Source: Hyphomicrobiales bacterium
GTDB lineage: Bacteria; Pseudomonadota; Alphaproteobacteria; Rhizobiales; Rhizobiaceae
Reading direction: 5' to 3'
Assembly: GCA_900469615.1 (NCBI GenBank)
Contig: UBYA01000006.1
Location: 285,412 to 349,411, forward strand
Length of the DNA stretch: 64,000 bases
Part shown: positions 26,901-36,367 of the stretch, in pieces
How positions within the stretch are numbered: the first letter of the stretch is position 1
Layout of the letters: each line of letters starts with the position of its first letter
Notes under the pieces: model-generated
What the model was told of the DNA's origin: nothing
Databases searched by the model: none
The model's input: only the letters and a program-made list of their open reading frames with translations
Made by a program: the position numbers and the translations under genes

Positions 26901-27058
26901 GCACCGGCGTCATCGGCGGGATGCTGGCGGCGACCTTCATCGCCACCTTCTTCATCCCGATGTTCTACCGCCTGATCGCCTGGAAACAGCCGAAGCCGGC
27001 CGAGGATGACGACGATGACGCTGTTGATCATCACACGCACGCGCAGGCGGCGGAATAG
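23900..27058 (+). CDS. RND multidrug efflux permease (AcrB/MexB family)
   Basis: A 1052-residue inner-membrane pump of the HAE1 type, of normal length. The first transmembrane helix begins [20 protein letters not shown]; the proton-relay pair of aspartates lies in [16 protein letters not shown] (fourth helix), and periplasmic porter domains are recognisable on both halves. The C-terminus is Asp- and His-rich ([15 protein letters not shown]), an unusual metal-binding-like tail. It starts at the A of the adaptor stop codon, so translation is coupled. No outer-membrane TolC gene follows. Substrates are likely hydrophobic or phenolic compounds, by analogy. Confidence 0.94.
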   Translation: MLGNRFFIDRPVFAAVISIVILLAGAVCLRILPIAQYPELTPPQVVVTATYPGASAETVAQTVAAPLEQQINGVENMLYMQSTNSNSGSMQITVTFALGTDPDQAAINVNNRVQRAVSTLPQDVTRLGVVVTKRSTSILGFIAMYSTDSRYDRTYVGNYALLNVVDDLKRIPGVGDVNLLGDIDYSMRIWLRPDKLAQYDLTPSDVATAIQEQNSQFAAGRFGDQPSNNPQAFTYTVTTQGRLPDVDAFGEIILRSTANAATLRLKDVARIELGTKSYSVQSSLNGTPAIPIAVYLQPGANALNTMKALKSRLDELQTSFPHGIAYEIPYDTTKFIQVSIEEVIHTFIEAILLVVIVVFVFLQNWRATLIPIIAVPISIIGTFAGMYLLGFSINLLTLFGLVLAIGIVVDDAIVVLENVERLMSTEKLSPKKAAIKAMGEVTGPVIAIVLVLCAVFIPVSFMGGLAGQMYKQFAVTIAISVTLSGIVALTLTPALCALILKPGHHEPVLPFRIFNRAFDRLTQGYAAGVAFFLKRVIVGCVLVAGLLGVTGYLFYTLPGSLVPDEDQGALFQIAILPPAASLTRTQAVMDQAMVNTQKLPGVENVFAVSGFDLLSGGLKSSAGVAFVTLKDWSERKTPELDARNLAGPIIGANMGIKDAMVLAFNPPPIMGLSTTGGFEVYLQDRSGKGVSGLSDEAQKLVAAASKRPELAGVRTTLDTNVPQFRADLDREKAKALGVPINSVFDAMQATFGSLYVNDFTLYGRNYQVNLQSEAPFRESPDDLRQVFVRSDSGKMIPLDTLIKVTRTIGPDQLERYNAFNAAKITGNPAPGYTSGDAIKAMQQVAAETLPEGFQIAWTGSAYQELETSGAGTQAMIFGIIMVFLILAAQYEKWSLPLAVITAIPFALFGALLATYLRGLTNDVYFQIGMVTLIGLAAKNAILIVEFAVLKRKEGMSAAEAALEAARLRFRPIVMTSLAFILGVVPLAISSGAGSASRHAIGTGVIGGMLAATFIATFFIPMFYRLIAWKQPKPAEDDDDDAVDHHTHAQAAE

Positions 27059-27074
27059 GGTTTCCTATTCCGCC
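27049..27074. terminator. Hairpin spanning the RND permease stop codon
   Basis: GGCGGAATAGG pairs perfectly with CCTATTCCGCC around the loop GTTT, and the stop codon lies inside the left arm. No T run follows, so it is a candidate factor-dependent terminator or mRNA 3'-end stem. Confidence 0.55.
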
Positions 27075-27079
27075 CCGCC

Positions 27080-27485
27080 TCAGCTTTCCTGCGGGCTGAT
27101 GAGCGTGACGGACTTGAAATAGGTTCGGAAACGCTTGGTATCGCGCGTCAGAAGAGGCAGGCCCCTGACGGCCGCGTGAGCGCCAATGAGGAAATCGGGC
27201 AGGACACCGCCGCGTGTTCCGCCCGATTTTCTATATTGAGCGAAAACCCTGGCGCGAGGAAAAGTGCCTCCCTTGGCGCTGGCTCGATGCGTAGACCGGT
27301 TTCGGCAAGCATCTCGTCGAGATCTTCGATCCTGTCGTAACGCACGGATATTTCGGCATAGACGACGTCATTTATGCGCAAGGGGCCGAGAAGGCTTGCG
27401 GCATCGAGCTGTGCGATCGACAATCGCACCAGACCGGGTCCTTCGTGATGATATCCGGCAGGACGTTGGAATCGACGAAAATCAC
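27080..27485 (-). pseudogene. VapC-like PIN-domain toxin disrupted by two frameshifts
   Basis: Reading from a GTG at 27485 just after the antitoxin stop gives VIFVDSNVLPDIITKDPVW; the next part ([20 protein letters not shown] to PREALFLA) is in another frame, and the end ([12 protein letters not shown] to [12 protein letters not shown] and LLTRDTKRF) is in a third frame, stopping at 27080-27082. Together they make a complete PIN domain of about 135 residues, including the acidic residues in VDSN, YAEIS, LPDF and TRDT. The 406 bases are two short of a whole number of codons for that protein; a single missing base near 27421 and another near 27250 explain it. Normally such a toxin is an RNase paired with the antitoxin upstream, so here it is presumably inactive. 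Confidence 0.8.
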
Positions 27486-27486
27486 G

Positions 27487-27720
27487 TCACTTGTCGCCGC
27501 GCGTCAGGGCGATGATTTCATCGGTGCTCATTCCCTTTCCGGCATGACCGCGAAACTTGGCAAACCGGCTCGTCGGCATATGTGCATCCAGTGGAACAAG
27601 CACGATATTGCCATCGGGCAGCTGGCGAAAATCCACCCGGCTTCCCGGCCCGATCCCAAGCATGTCGCGAACGGCCTTGGGAATCGTCACCTGCCCCTTT
27701 GCTGTAACGGTCGTGCTCAT
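27487..27720 (-). CDS. AbrB/SpoVT-type antitoxin (VapB/MazE swapped-hairpin)
   Basis: A 77-residue protein with an N-terminal swapped-hairpin AbrB DNA-binding domain (TVTAKGQVTIPKAVRDMLGI) and a C-terminal acidic segment that would wrap the toxin. It immediately precedes the disrupted PIN gene, as antitoxins do. The frame is intact. The ATG at 27720 gives the usual N-terminus. Confidence 0.88.
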   Translation of the reverse strand: MSTTVTAKGQVTIPKAVRDMLGIGPGSRVDFRQLPDGNIVLVPLDAHMPTSRFAKFRGHAGKGMSTDEIIALTRGDK

Positions 27721-27802
27721 CGCGTGCCTCGGTAATGAACTCCAAAGCAGAGGTATTACTTTTGGCGAGCAAGGCAACGGGGGCATGCCCCACGCGGCGA
27801 TC

Positions 27803-28417
27803 CTACATCGGCGGCATGGTGCCGTTGAGGCCGACGGCGACGCGGTCGGCGGAAACGGTGGAATCGGCGTTTCGCTCTCCGGTGATGAAGACGCCGGCGC
27901 CGGGCTTCAGGTCGGCTTTCGTCGCCGATGTCAGTGTTACGACGGGCGTGCCCTTCGGAATGTTGATCTTGCGTTGGCCACCCTTGTAGGTGAGCGTCAG
28001 GGTCGGGCCGTTGACCGAGGTCACGGTGTTGGCGACCGTGGCGTTGGTCATCGAGCTATTCGGCGCGGAATCCCACGGGCGGTCGCCTTCGCCCGTTCCC
28101 TTCATCGAAGCCGGGAAGATGACGACTTCGATGGCGCCATTGATGCCGCTGTCGGTCGGCTGCGAGGCGATGCCGACGAAATCGCCGGGTTTGATGTCGG
28201 TGACGGCGGCCTGGACGACGCCGCCGACGTTCCAGCCGGATTTCAGCGCGACCGTGACATCCTTGCCGTCTCGGGACTTGACTTTGAGCGTATCGCCGTC
28301 GAGGCTTTCCACGGTGCCGCGTACCTTGACGCGCTCGGCGGCATAAGTGCCCTGCGAGGCGGCGAGCATTGCGACGACGAGCGTCAGCGCGCCCGCGATC
28401 AGACGTTTGCGATGCAT
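27803..28417 (-). CDS. Exported protein of unknown function (DUF5666-like)
   Basis: A 204-residue secreted protein. The signal peptide is RKRLIAGALTLVVAMLAAS ending near TYAAER. The rest is beta-rich and has two similar small-barrel halves (VKVRGTVESLDGDTLKVKSR and NTVTSVNGPTLTLTYKGGQR), consistent with OB-like or DUF5666-type modules. No catalytic motif is visible. The ATG at 28417 puts the signal peptide at the very N-terminus. It is not obviously co-transcribed with its neighbours. Function unknown. Confidence 0.78.
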   Translation of the reverse strand: MHRKRLIAGALTLVVAMLAASQGTYAAERVKVRGTVESLDGDTLKVKSRDGKDVTVALKSGWNVGGVVQAAVTDIKPGDFVGIASQPTDSGINGAIEVVIFPASMKGTGEGDRPWDSAPNSSMTNATVANTVTSVNGPTLTLTYKGGQRKINIPKGTPVVTLTSATKADLKPGAGVFITGERNADSTVSADRVAVGLNGTMPPM

Positions 28418-28730
28418 GGGCAGTGTCTCCCTTAAGGTGGCGGCCGAGCGATGCGCCGGTCGTTTCGATGCGAGGGTTGGAACCGGTGGATGGCCGGTCA
28501 TGGAGTACCCCCGGGGCCATCCGCAGAGCGATCCTATGCGCCGCTTCCGTCATTCGCCATTCAAACAAGCGTGAGACGGCAGGAGAGGCGGGCGGGGCCG
28601 GAAAATTCGGGGGAAAGCCGGATATTTCCCGCAACGTCAAGCATTGCTTAACGTTTGCCGGTAGACTGGGCCGGTTATCTCGAATTCCCTATGGCGCATT
28701 TGCGCTGGGCTGGGGAGATTGGAGAACGAA

Positions 28731-28886
28731 ATGGCCGCGATTCGTCCGCTGCTGATCGGAATCCTGTTGATTCTGATACTGGTGCTGATTGCGCTCAGTA
28801 TCCTGCTGGTCGATCCAACCCAACCTCTGCGCCAATCGGATAGCCTTATTCCGATGCAGACCGAGCCTGCGCAGCAGCGGCCGTAG
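28731..28886 (+). CDS. Small single-span membrane protein
   Basis: A 51-residue open frame with a good GGAGAACG ribosome binding site. Residues 4-26 are strongly hydrophobic (IRPLLIGILLILILVLIALS), followed by a polar tail (VDPTQPLRQSDSLIP) ending QQRP. This is a typical small inner-membrane protein; I do not recognise its family. It lies in the gap between the exported protein at 27803 and hutC and has no clear partner. Reality is supported by the ribosome binding site and a hydrophobic helix with sensible ends, not by homology. Confidence 0.6.
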   Translation: MAAIRPLLIGILLILILVLIALSILLVDPTQPLRQSDSLIPMQTEPAQQRP

Positions 28887-28899
28887 CGACGGCCGCGTT

Positions 28900-29646
28900 T
28901 CAGCTCGATGGCGTAAAGCGTGCGACCAGGCTGTGGCGATCTCCCGGATAGGTGAGACGGACATGGGTGATCGGGCCGGCTGAGCTCCAGGTGCGCCGCT
29001 CGACCATGAGACAGGGCGTGCCCTTGTGAACGTCGAGGTTCGCGGCGGCATCGCCTTCGGCGGCGACGGCGCGAATCTGGTGCTCGGCGGTGCTCCACGG
29101 CACCTGGTCGATCAGCCAGGGGCCGGGCGGCAATGTTTCGAAATCGGCTTTTGCCGCCTCGGGCACGGCATCCAGGTTGATGACGCGGTTTTCGAGGCAA
29201 AAGGGGCGCGGGCCGGCATAATGAATGCAGATGATCTCGATCACCGAAACCGAGCCGACGAACTGTAGCCTGTGTGCGTCTTCGGGCCGTCCGCGCCGTT
29301 CCGCAAGCTTTATCAGCTTGTGCGAATAGGGCAGGTTGAGCGACAGGACTTCCGACTTGATGTCGTGGATCTCCAGCACGGCCGATTGCGCCTGCGGATG
29401 CGTGACGAAACTGCCCGAACGCTTTCGCCGTTCGATCAGGCCGGCGCGGGCAAGCTGGGTCAAGGCCTTGTTCACCGTCATGCGCGAGCAGTCGTATTGT
29501 GCCGCCAGATCCATTTCGAATGGAATGCGATGCCCCGGCGGCCAGGCGCCGGAGACGATCTGGCCCTCGATATCGCTGAGGATGCGCTGATGCAGGGTCG
29601 CATCTTTGCTCGTGTTCATACCGCCCATCTGTTCTGTGAGAGACAT
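28900..29646 (-). CDS. hutC: GntR/HutC family histidine-utilization repressor
   Basis: A 248-residue regulator with an N-terminal GntR winged helix (residues about 15-80, containing FEMDLAAQYDCSRMTVNKAL and LIERRKRSGSFV) and a C-terminal UTRA ligand domain (IICIHYAGPRPFCLENRVIN). HutC proteins repress hut genes and are relieved by urocanate. It lies 52 bases downstream of hutF on the same strand. The first ATG at 29646 is used; a second ATG nine codons in (MNTSKDATL) is a possible alternative. The likely operator is the TGTA-TA-TACA site between hutF and hutI. Confidence 0.93.
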   Translation of the reverse strand: MSLTEQMGGMNTSKDATLHQRILSDIEGQIVSGAWPPGHRIPFEMDLAAQYDCSRMTVNKALTQLARAGLIERRKRSGSFVTHPQAQSAVLEIHDIKSEVLSLNLPYSHKLIKLAERRGRPEDAHRLQFVGSVSVIEIICIHYAGPRPFCLENRVINLDAVPEAAKADFETLPPGPWLIDQVPWSTAEHQIRAVAAEGDAAANLDVHKGTPCLMVERRTWSSAGPITHVRLTYPGDRHSLVARFTPSS

Positions 29647-29698
29647 GGGATTTCCCGCAAGTTATTTAGGGTTCTATCGATGGGAGGGAAAGCGCTTT

Positions 29699-31042
29699 TT
29701 AACCGATGAGTTCAGCCATCGCCTTGCGGAATCGCGCAGAGATTGCTTCTCTCTTCCGGTGACGGCCGCCCTCGACCCGCTTTTGGCCCAGGGCCCACAC
29801 ACCATCGACCCTCACGCCGCCGGCAAAGGTCCAGTGATCGAGAATACGATCGCCGGAAAGATGGGGCACTGCGCCGATGTCGAGGGAAACGATGTCGGCA
29901 TGGTTGCCGACCGCAAGCCCCGCCTGCGCTTTCAGGGCGATGCCGCCACCCGCCAAAGCGCCGTCGAGCAGCATGCGCGCCGTCGAGCCGCCGGGGGCGG
30001 CGATGACATTGCGGGCGCGCAGTGCCAGACGCTGCGAATATTCCAGCTGCCGCAGCTCTTCCGGCACCGAAATCAGGATGTTGGAATCGGAGCCGACGCC
30101 GTAGCGACCGCCTTCCTCCAGAAAGAGCGGAGCGCTAAAGACGCCGTCGCCGAGATTGGCTTCGGTGATCGGGCAGAGGCCGGCAATGGCACCGCTCTTC
30201 GCCATGCGTCGGGTTTCATCCTCGGTCATGTGCGTAGCGTGGATCAGGCACCAGCGGCTATCGACCGGAGCATGGTCGAGCAGCCATTGCACCGGCCGGG
30301 CGCCGGACCATGCGATGCAGTCCTCCACTTCCTTTACCTGCTCGGCGACGTGGATGTGGATCGGACCGTCTCCGGCGATGGGCACCAGTTTTGCCAGTTC
30401 CTCCGGCGTAACGGCGCGCAGGCTGTGCGGCGCGATGCCGAGTTCGGCGCCCGGCAGGCGGCCCGTCACCGTGCGGCAGCCGGCCATCAGCGCCTCGAAG
30501 CTCTCGATCGAGTTGATGAAGCGCCGCTGGCCATCGATTGGGCTTGCGCCGCCGAAGCCGGAATGGGCGTAGAAGACCGGCAGCAGCGTCAGCGCAATGC
30601 CGGTTTCGGCGCTGGCGGCGCCGATGCGCTCGGCCAGTTCGGCAATGTTGGCATAGTGGCCGCCGTCCTTGTCGTGGTGCAGGTAGTGGAATTCGCCGAC
30701 GCGGGAGAAGCCGGCCTCCAGCATCTCCATATAGAGCTGCGCGGCGACGGCCTCGACGTGATCGGGGGTCATCGACAGGGCGAACTTGTACATGACCGTG
30801 CGCCAGCTCCAGAAGCTGTCGTTTGCGGGGCCGCGCACTTCGGCGAGGCCGGCCATGGCGCGCTGGAACGCGTGGCTGTGCAGGTTCGGCACGGCGGGTA
30901 CGAGAACATTCTGCCTATCGTCGCCGCCTTCGGGCGCGACACCTGTCGCAATGGCTGCGATGCGGCCGCCTTCCAGGGTCAATCGCACATTTTCGTGCCA
31001 TCCGTCGCCAAGCAATGCCGTGCGTGCATGAAGTGTCGTCAT
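29699..31042 (-). CDS. hutF: Formimidoylglutamate deiminase
   Basis: A 447-residue amidohydrolase converting N-formimino-L-glutamate to N-formyl-L-glutamate and ammonia. The metal-binding motif [11 protein letters not shown] puts histidines at about 55 and 57; later metal/active-site segments are HIHVAEQ and LIHATHM, and SDSNILISV near residue 330. The length fits HutF. Its presence means the pathway uses the five-step route that needs N-formylglutamate deformylase (HutG), which is not in the window. It is divergent from hutI, with the HutC operator between. Confidence 0.95.
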   Translation of the reverse strand: MTTLHARTALLGDGWHENVRLTLEGGRIAAIATGVAPEGGDDRQNVLVPAVPNLHSHAFQRAMAGLAEVRGPANDSFWSWRTVMYKFALSMTPDHVEAVAAQLYMEMLEAGFSRVGEFHYLHHDKDGGHYANIAELAERIGAASAETGIALTLLPVFYAHSGFGGASPIDGQRRFINSIESFEALMAGCRTVTGRLPGAELGIAPHSLRAVTPEELAKLVPIAGDGPIHIHVAEQVKEVEDCIAWSGARPVQWLLDHAPVDSRWCLIHATHMTEDETRRMAKSGAIAGLCPITEANLGDGVFSAPLFLEEGGRYGVGSDSNILISVPEELRQLEYSQRLALRARNVIAAPGGSTARMLLDGALAGGGIALKAQAGLAVGNHADIVSLDIGAVPHLSGDRILDHWTFAGGVRVDGVWALGQKRVEGGRHRKREAISARFRKAMAELIG

Positions 31043-31084
31043 GGTCTCACCCTTTTCTTTCGGACGCAGAGTCCAAAATCCCTC

Positions 31085-31118
31085 TTGTCAGCCTTTCGAA
31101 TATGTATATACATTATAG
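31085..31118 (+). promoter_or_regulatory. hutI promoter with HutC operator
   Basis: The perfect 12-base palindrome ATGTATATACAT at 31102-31113 contains TGTA-N2-TACA, the published HutC recognition pattern. A -35-like TTGTCA lies at 31085-31090 and a -10-like TACATT at 31109-31114 (18-base spacer), so the operator overlaps the -10 region of the plus-strand hut promoter and could also block the divergent hutF promoter. Confidence 0.75.
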
Positions 31119-31173
31119 GCGAGAGAGGAAAGGCGTAAAGCTGATGCATGGGAACAATTTTTCTGAGGATAGC

Positions 31174-32400
31174 ATGGAAAGCGAAGCGACAAGCCGCGTA
31201 TGGCGCAATGCGCGTCTCGCAACCCTGAAAGAGGGCGCGGCCCGGCTCGGCACGATCGAGAAGGGTGCGATCCTGACCCGGGGCGGCCGTATCGTCTTTG
31301 CCGGCAACGAAGCCGATCTGCCCGATACCTCCGGTGCCGAGACGATCGATCTCGAAGGACGCTGGGTTACGCCCGGCCTCGTGGATTGCCACACGCATAT
31401 CGTCTATGGCGGCAATCGCGCCCGCGAATTCGAAATGCGGCTGGAAGGCGCGAGCTACGAAGAGATCGCACGCGCCGGCGGCGGCATCGTCTCCTCCGTG
31501 AATGCGACGCGCGCGCTGTCGGTGGATGAGCTCGTCGCCGTTGCGCTGCCGCGCCTCGATACGCTGCTTTCCGAAGGCGTCACCACCATCGAAGTGAAAT
31601 CGGGTTACGGTCTCAGCATCGAATCCGAACTCAAGATGCTGCGGGCAGCGCGCAAGCTGGCCGAGATCCGCCCCGTTCGCGTCGTTACCTCCTATCTCGG
31701 CGCGCATGCCACGCCGGCCGACTACAAGGGCCGCAACGGCGACTATATCGACGATGTCGTGCTGCCCGGCCTGAAGCAGGCGCATGCCGAAGGACTGGTC
31801 GACGCCGTCGACGGCTTCTGCGAGGGGATCGCCTTCTCGACGGCGGAAATCGCCCGCGTCTTCGATTGCGCCAGGTCGCTCGGCCTTCCGGTGAAGCTGC
31901 ATGCCGAGCAGCTCTCCAATCTCGGCGGCACCAAGCTTGCCGCCTCGTATGGCGCGCTTTCCGCCGATCATCTCGAATATCTGGACGAGGATGGCGTCAA
32001 GGCAATGGCCGCATCCGGCACGGTTGCCGTCCTGCTGCCGGGTGCCTTCTATGCCATTCATGAGAAGCAGAAGCCGCCGGTCGCGGCGCTGCGTCAAGCC
32101 GGCGTGCCGATCGCGGTTGCGACCGATTGCAATCCGGGCACCTCGCCGCTGACCTCGATGCTGCTCACCATGAACATGGCCGCGACGCTCTTCGGCCTGA
32201 CCGTGGAAGAGTGCATCGCGGGTGCCACGCGCGAAGGTGCGCGCGCCCTCGGTCTGCTGTCCGAAACCGGCACGCTCGAAGCCGGGAAATCGGCCGATTT
32301 TGCCATCTGGGATGCCGAAAGCCTTGCGGAGCTTGTCTACCGCATCGGCTTCAACCCTCTCCATGCCCATGTCTTCAAGGGAAAAAGGTTCAACCGATGA
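31174..32400 (+). CDS. hutI: Imidazolonepropionase
   Basis: A 408-residue metal-dependent amidohydrolase that opens 4-imidazolone-5-propionate to formiminoglutamate. It has the metal site [10 protein letters not shown] (histidines about 73 and 75), [28 protein letters not shown], and [11 protein letters not shown] with the late Asp ligand. I chose the ATG at 31174 because TGAGGA lies five bases upstream; an in-frame ATG at 31144 (ten residues longer) is the alternative. The end overlaps the hutH start (ATGA). Confidence 0.93.
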   Translation: MESEATSRVWRNARLATLKEGAARLGTIEKGAILTRGGRIVFAGNEADLPDTSGAETIDLEGRWVTPGLVDCHTHIVYGGNRAREFEMRLEGASYEEIARAGGGIVSSVNATRALSVDELVAVALPRLDTLLSEGVTTIEVKSGYGLSIESELKMLRAARKLAEIRPVRVVTSYLGAHATPADYKGRNGDYIDDVVLPGLKQAHAEGLVDAVDGFCEGIAFSTAEIARVFDCARSLGLPVKLHAEQLSNLGGTKLAASYGALSADHLEYLDEDGVKAMAASGTVAVLLPGAFYAIHEKQKPPVAALRQAGVPIAVATDCNPGTSPLTSMLLTMNMAATLFGLTVEECIAGATREGARALGLLSETGTLEAGKSADFAIWDAESLAELVYRIGFNPLHAHVFKGKRFNR

Positions 32401-33932
32401 CCATCGTTCTCCATCCAGGCTCCGTTTCGCTGCAGCAACTGGCGGCGATCTACTGGACCGGCGAGCCGGCCCGGCTCGATGCTTCCTTCGATGCCGGCAT
32501 TGCCAAGGCGGCCGCCCGCATCGCCGAAATTGCAGCCGGAAATGCCCCCGTCTACGGCATCAACACCGGCTTCGGTAAACTCGCATCCATCAAGATCGAC
32601 GCCGCCGACGTCGCCACGCTGCAGCGCAATCTCATCCTGTCGCACTGCTGCGGCGTCGGCCAGCCGCTGCCTGAGAATGTCGTCCGCCTGATCATGTCGC
32701 TGAAGCTGGTTTCGCTCGGCCGTGGCGCCTCCGGCGTGCGGCTGGAACTGGTGCGGCTGATCGAAGGCATGCTCGAAAAGGGCGTCGTGCCGGTCATTCC
32801 AGAAAAGGGTTCTGTCGGCGCATCCGGCGATCTGGCGCCGCTGGCGCATATGACCGCCGTCATGATGGGTCATGGCGAAGCCTTCTATGCCGGCGAGCGG
32901 CTCTCCGGCGCGGCGGCGCTCGACAAGGCCGGCCTCAAGCCGGTCGTGCTTGCCGCCAAGGAAGGCCTGGCGCTGATCAACGGCACGCAGGTTTCGACCG
33001 GGCTTGCGCTGGCCGGTCTTTTCCGCGCCCATCGCGCCGCCCAGGCCGCCCTCATCACCGGCGCCATGTCGACGGATGCGGCCATGGGCTCTTCGGCACC
33101 GTTCCATCCCGACATTCACACGCTGCGCGGCCATAAGGGCCAGATCGACACTGCCGCCGCCCTGCGCGGTCTGCTCGCCGGTTCCGTGATCCGTCAGAGC
33201 CATATCGAAGGCGACGAGCGCGTGCAGGATCCCTATTGCATCCGCTGCCAGCCGCAGGTGGATGGCGCCTGCCTTGATCTTCTGCGCTCCGTCGGCCGCA
33301 CGCTTGAGATCGAAGCCAATGCCGTGACCGACAATCCGCTGGTGCTTTCGGACAATTCCGTCGTCTCCGGCGGCAATTTCCATGCCGAGCCGGTCGCCTT
33401 CGCGGCCGACCAGATCGCCATTGCCGTTTGCGAAATCGGCGCGATCGCCCAGCGCCGCATCGCGCTGCTCGTCGACCCCGCGCTCAGCTACGGCCTGCCG
33501 GCCTTCCTCGCCAAGAAGCCGGGCCTGAATTCCGGCCTGATGATCGCCGAAGTGACCTCGGCGGCGCTAATGTCCGAAAACAAGCAGATGTCGCATCCGG
33601 CTTCTGTCGACTCCACGCCGACCTCCGCAAACCAGGAGGATCACGTCTCCATGGCCTGCCACGGTGCGCGGCGCCTGCTCGGAATGACCGAAAACCTCTT
33701 CAACATCATCGGCATCGAAGCGCTGACGGCGGCCCAGGGCGTCGAGCTGCGCGCGCCGCTGACGACGAGCCCGGAACTGACGCTTGCCATAGCGGCGATC
33801 CGCGCCGCCGTGCCTTCGCTGGACGAAGACCGCTACATGGCAAATGACCTGAAAGCCGCCGGAGACCTCATCGCTTCCGGCGCACTGAACGCCTCGATTT
33901 CAACCGACATCCTGCCCTCTTTGGAGATGTGA
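32397..33932 (+). CDS. hutH: Histidine ammonia-lyase
   Basis: A 511-residue enzyme that deaminates L-histidine to urocanate and ammonia. The Ala-Ser-Gly triad forming the MIO cofactor is at residues 142-144 in [15 protein letters not shown]; the other family marks YGINTGFG (about 53-60) and the C-terminal [16 protein letters not shown] are intact. It starts inside the hutI stop (ATGA overlap), so translation is coupled. It is the first enzymatic step of the pathway although the second gene of this operon. Confidence 0.97.
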   Translation: MTIVLHPGSVSLQQLAAIYWTGEPARLDASFDAGIAKAAARIAEIAAGNAPVYGINTGFGKLASIKIDAADVATLQRNLILSHCCGVGQPLPENVVRLIMSLKLVSLGRGASGVRLELVRLIEGMLEKGVVPVIPEKGSVGASGDLAPLAHMTAVMMGHGEAFYAGERLSGAAALDKAGLKPVVLAAKEGLALINGTQVSTGLALAGLFRAHRAAQAALITGAMSTDAAMGSSAPFHPDIHTLRGHKGQIDTAAALRGLLAGSVIRQSHIEGDERVQDPYCIRCQPQVDGACLDLLRSVGRTLEIEANAVTDNPLVLSDNSVVSGGNFHAEPVAFAADQIAIAVCEIGAIAQRRIALLVDPALSYGLPAFLAKKPGLNSGLMIAEVTSAALMSENKQMSHPASVDSTPTSANQEDHVSMACHGARRLLGMTENLFNIIGIEALTAAQGVELRAPLTTSPELTLAIAAIRAAVPSLDEDRYMANDLKAAGDLIASGALNASISTDILPSLEM

Positions 33933-33933
33933 C

Positions 33934-35619
33934 ATGACCAATCCACGCCATAATATCCGCGAAATCCGCGCTCCCCGCGGTCCGGAGCTCAACGCCAAGA
34001 GCTGGTTGACCGAAGCGCCGCTGCGCATGCTGATGAACAACCTCGACCCGGACGTCGCCGAAAACCCGAACGAGCTGGTCGTTTACGGCGGCATCGGCCG
34101 CGCCGCCCGCACCTGGGACGATTTCGACCGTATCGCCGCGACGCTGAAGACGCTCAACGAAGACGAGACGCTGCTGGTGCAATCCGGCAAGCCGGTCGCC
34201 GTATTCCGCACGCACAAGGATGCGCCGCGCGTCCTTATCGCCAACTCCAACCTCGTGCCGCACTGGGCCACCTGGGATCACTTCAACGAGTTGGATAAAA
34301 AGGGCCTTGCCATGTACGGCCAGATGACGGCCGGCTCGTGGATCTATATCGGCACGCAGGGCATCGTGCAGGGCACCTACGAAACCTTCGTCGAAGCCGG
34401 TCGCCAGCACTATGACGGCAACCTCAAGGGCAAGTGGATACTGACGGGCGGTCTCGGCGGCATGGGCGGCGCACAGCCGCTGGCGGCGGTCATGGCCGGC
34501 GCCTGCTGCCTTGCCGTCGAATCCGACGAAACCCGCATCGATTTCCGCCTGCGTACCCGCTATGTCGACGAGAAGGCAAAGACGCTCGACGAAGCGCTCG
34601 CCCTGATCGACAAGTGGACGAAGGCCGGCGAAGCCAAGTCCGTCGGTCTGCTCGGCAATGCCGCCGAAATCTTCCCCGAGCTGGTGAAGCGCATGAAGGC
34701 CGGCGGCCCGCGTCCGGACATCGTCACCGACCAGACCTCGGCACACGACCCGCTGAACGGCTACCTGCCGGCCGGCTGGACGGTGGCCGAACACAGGGCC
34801 AAGCGCGAGAGCGATCCGAAGGCCGTCGAAGCTGCCGCCCGCGCCTCGATGAAGGTGCATGTGGAAGCCATGGTCGACTTCTGGAATGCCGGCGTTCCGA
34901 CGCTCGACTACGGCAACAACATTCGCCAGGTCGCCAAGGACGAAGGCTTTGAAAATGCCTTCGCCTTCCCCGGCTTCGTTCCGGCCTATATCCGCCCGCT
35001 GTTCTGCCGCGGCATCGGTCCCTTCCGTTGGGCTGCTCTCTCCGGCGATCCGGAAGATATCTACAAGACCGACGCCAAGGTGAAGGAACTCACCCCCGGC
35101 AACACCCACCTGCACAACTGGCTCGACATGGCGCGCGAGCGCATCGCCTTCCAGGGCCTGCCGGCGCGCATCTGCTGGGTCGGTCTCGGCGATCGTCACC
35201 GTCTCGGCCTCGCCTTCAACGAAATGGTCAGGAACGGCGAGCTGAAGGCTCCCGTCGTCATCGGCCGCGACCATCTCGATAGCGGCTCGGTCGCTTCGCC
35301 GAACCGCGAAACGGAAGCCATGAAGGACGGCTCGGATGCCGTTTCCGACTGGCCGCTCTTGAACGCGCTGCTCAACACCGCCTCGGGTGCCACCTGGGTA
35401 TCGCTGCATCACGGCGGCGGCGTCGGCATGGGCTTCTCGCAGCATTCCGGCATGGTCATCTGCGCCGACGGCACGGATGATGCGGCCAAGCGCCTGGAGC
35501 GCGTTCTCTGGAACGATCCGGCCACCGGCGTCATGCGCCATGCCGATGCCGGCTACGACATCGCCCTCGACTGGGCCAAGCAGCAGGGCCTGCGCCTGCC
35601 GGCTATCCTGGGGAACTGA
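33934..35619 (+). CDS. hutU: Urocanate hydratase
   Basis: A 561-residue NAD+-dependent urocanase that hydrates urocanate to imidazolonepropionate. Visible signatures include the early [18 protein letters not shown], the glycine-rich [16 protein letters not shown]-binding loop, and the C-terminal [19 protein letters not shown]. The family's active-site Cys is in [10 protein letters not shown]. The gene starts one base after the hutH stop, with GGAG just upstream, and is followed directly by hutD. Confidence 0.97.
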   Translation: MTNPRHNIREIRAPRGPELNAKSWLTEAPLRMLMNNLDPDVAENPNELVVYGGIGRAARTWDDFDRIAATLKTLNEDETLLVQSGKPVAVFRTHKDAPRVLIANSNLVPHWATWDHFNELDKKGLAMYGQMTAGSWIYIGTQGIVQGTYETFVEAGRQHYDGNLKGKWILTGGLGGMGGAQPLAAVMAGACCLAVESDETRIDFRLRTRYVDEKAKTLDEALALIDKWTKAGEAKSVGLLGNAAEIFPELVKRMKAGGPRPDIVTDQTSAHDPLNGYLPAGWTVAEHRAKRESDPKAVEAAARASMKVHVEAMVDFWNAGVPTLDYGNNIRQVAKDEGFENAFAFPGFVPAYIRPLFCRGIGPFRWAALSGDPEDIYKTDAKVKELTPGNTHLHNWLDMARERIAFQGLPARICWVGLGDRHRLGLAFNEMVRNGELKAPVVIGRDHLDSGSVASPNRETEAMKDGSDAVSDWPLLNALLNTASGATWVSLHHGGGVGMGFSQHSGMVICADGTDDAAKRLERVLWNDPATGVMRHADAGYDIALDWAKQQGLRLPAILGN

Positions 35620-35620
35620 G

Positions 35621-36190
35621 ATGAAGCTGCTACGCGCCGGTGACCATAAGCGCATGCCCTGGAAAAACGGCGGCGGGGAAACGGTGGAAATCGCCGTTTC
35701 GCCCGATGGCGCCGGGCTTGCCGAATTCGACTGGCGCGTCAGCATGGCGACCGTTGCCTCGGACGGGCCGTTCTCGGTCTTTCCGGGCATCGATCGCACA
35801 CTATCCATTCTGGAAGGAGAGGGCATGACCCTCTTCATCGAAGGCCGCGCGCCCGAGCGCCTGACGCAGGCAAGCGCGCCGCTGCCCTTTGCGGCCGATG
35901 CCCCGACGTCGGCGACTTTGATCGACGGGACGATCACCGATCTCAACGTCATGACGCGGCGGGGACGGTATACGCATGCGGTCCGGCGTGTTTCGGTCGA
36001 TGGAGCCGCCAAGCTCGCTCCTCGCGGCGGCATAATCCTTCTCCTTTGCCATCATGGCCATGCCGAAGTCGCCAATCTTTCGCTGTCCGCATTGGATTGC
36101 CTGCTTGTGAGCGCGGGTGGACAAGACGTAAGCGTCTCCGGAAAGGCGGAACTGTTTCAGATAGACATTCAGGCCATCCGTCTCCGCTAG
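35621..36190 (+). CDS. hutD: HutD family protein
   Basis: A 189-residue cupin-like protein of the HutD family, recognised by the N-terminal RMPWKNGGGETVEIA and internal FDWRVSMATVASDGPFSVFPG. HutD is thought to act as a governor of histidine use, possibly through urocanate or formyl derivatives, not as a catabolic enzyme. It begins one base after the hutU stop. It is the last gene of the plus-strand hut operon, and a hairpin with 7-base arms lies about 90 bases beyond its end. Confidence 0.9.
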   Translation: MKLLRAGDHKRMPWKNGGGETVEIAVSPDGAGLAEFDWRVSMATVASDGPFSVFPGIDRTLSILEGEGMTLFIEGRAPERLTQASAPLPFAADAPTSATLIDGTITDLNVMTRRGRYTHAVRRVSVDGAAKLAPRGGIILLLCHHGHAEVANLSLSALDCLLVSAGGQDVSVSGKAELFQIDIQAIRLR

Positions 36191-36283
36191 GCGCGGATAG
36201 TGACCGAAGCGATGCGCACGATGGAACGCCATCGCCATCCCGTGGGTGTCGGAGTGGCGCCGACCGAACCGGTCGGCCTCAAT

Positions 36284-36305
36284 CCGAACTTCTTCGAGTT
36301 CGGTT
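36284..36305 (+). terminator. Hairpin downstream of the hut operon
   Basis: CCGAACT-TCTTCG-AGTTCGG has 7-base arms and a short TT follows. A second hairpin (GCCGACC/GGTCGGC, 36259-36277) lies just before it. Together they are plausible transcription stops after hutD; the T run is too short for a confident intrinsic terminator. Confidence 0.4.
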
Positions 36306-36367
36306 GAATAGCTTGACACCCAAGCCTCCGTGCCGCTCCATTGGAAGCGGTTTCAGAGGAAGTTCCC

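Noticed and set aside
24542..27040. Long minus-strand open frame (832 codons) opposite the RND permease
   Set aside because: Antisense shadow of a conserved pump gene; the composition is Arg/His/Asp-rich and unlike real proteins here.
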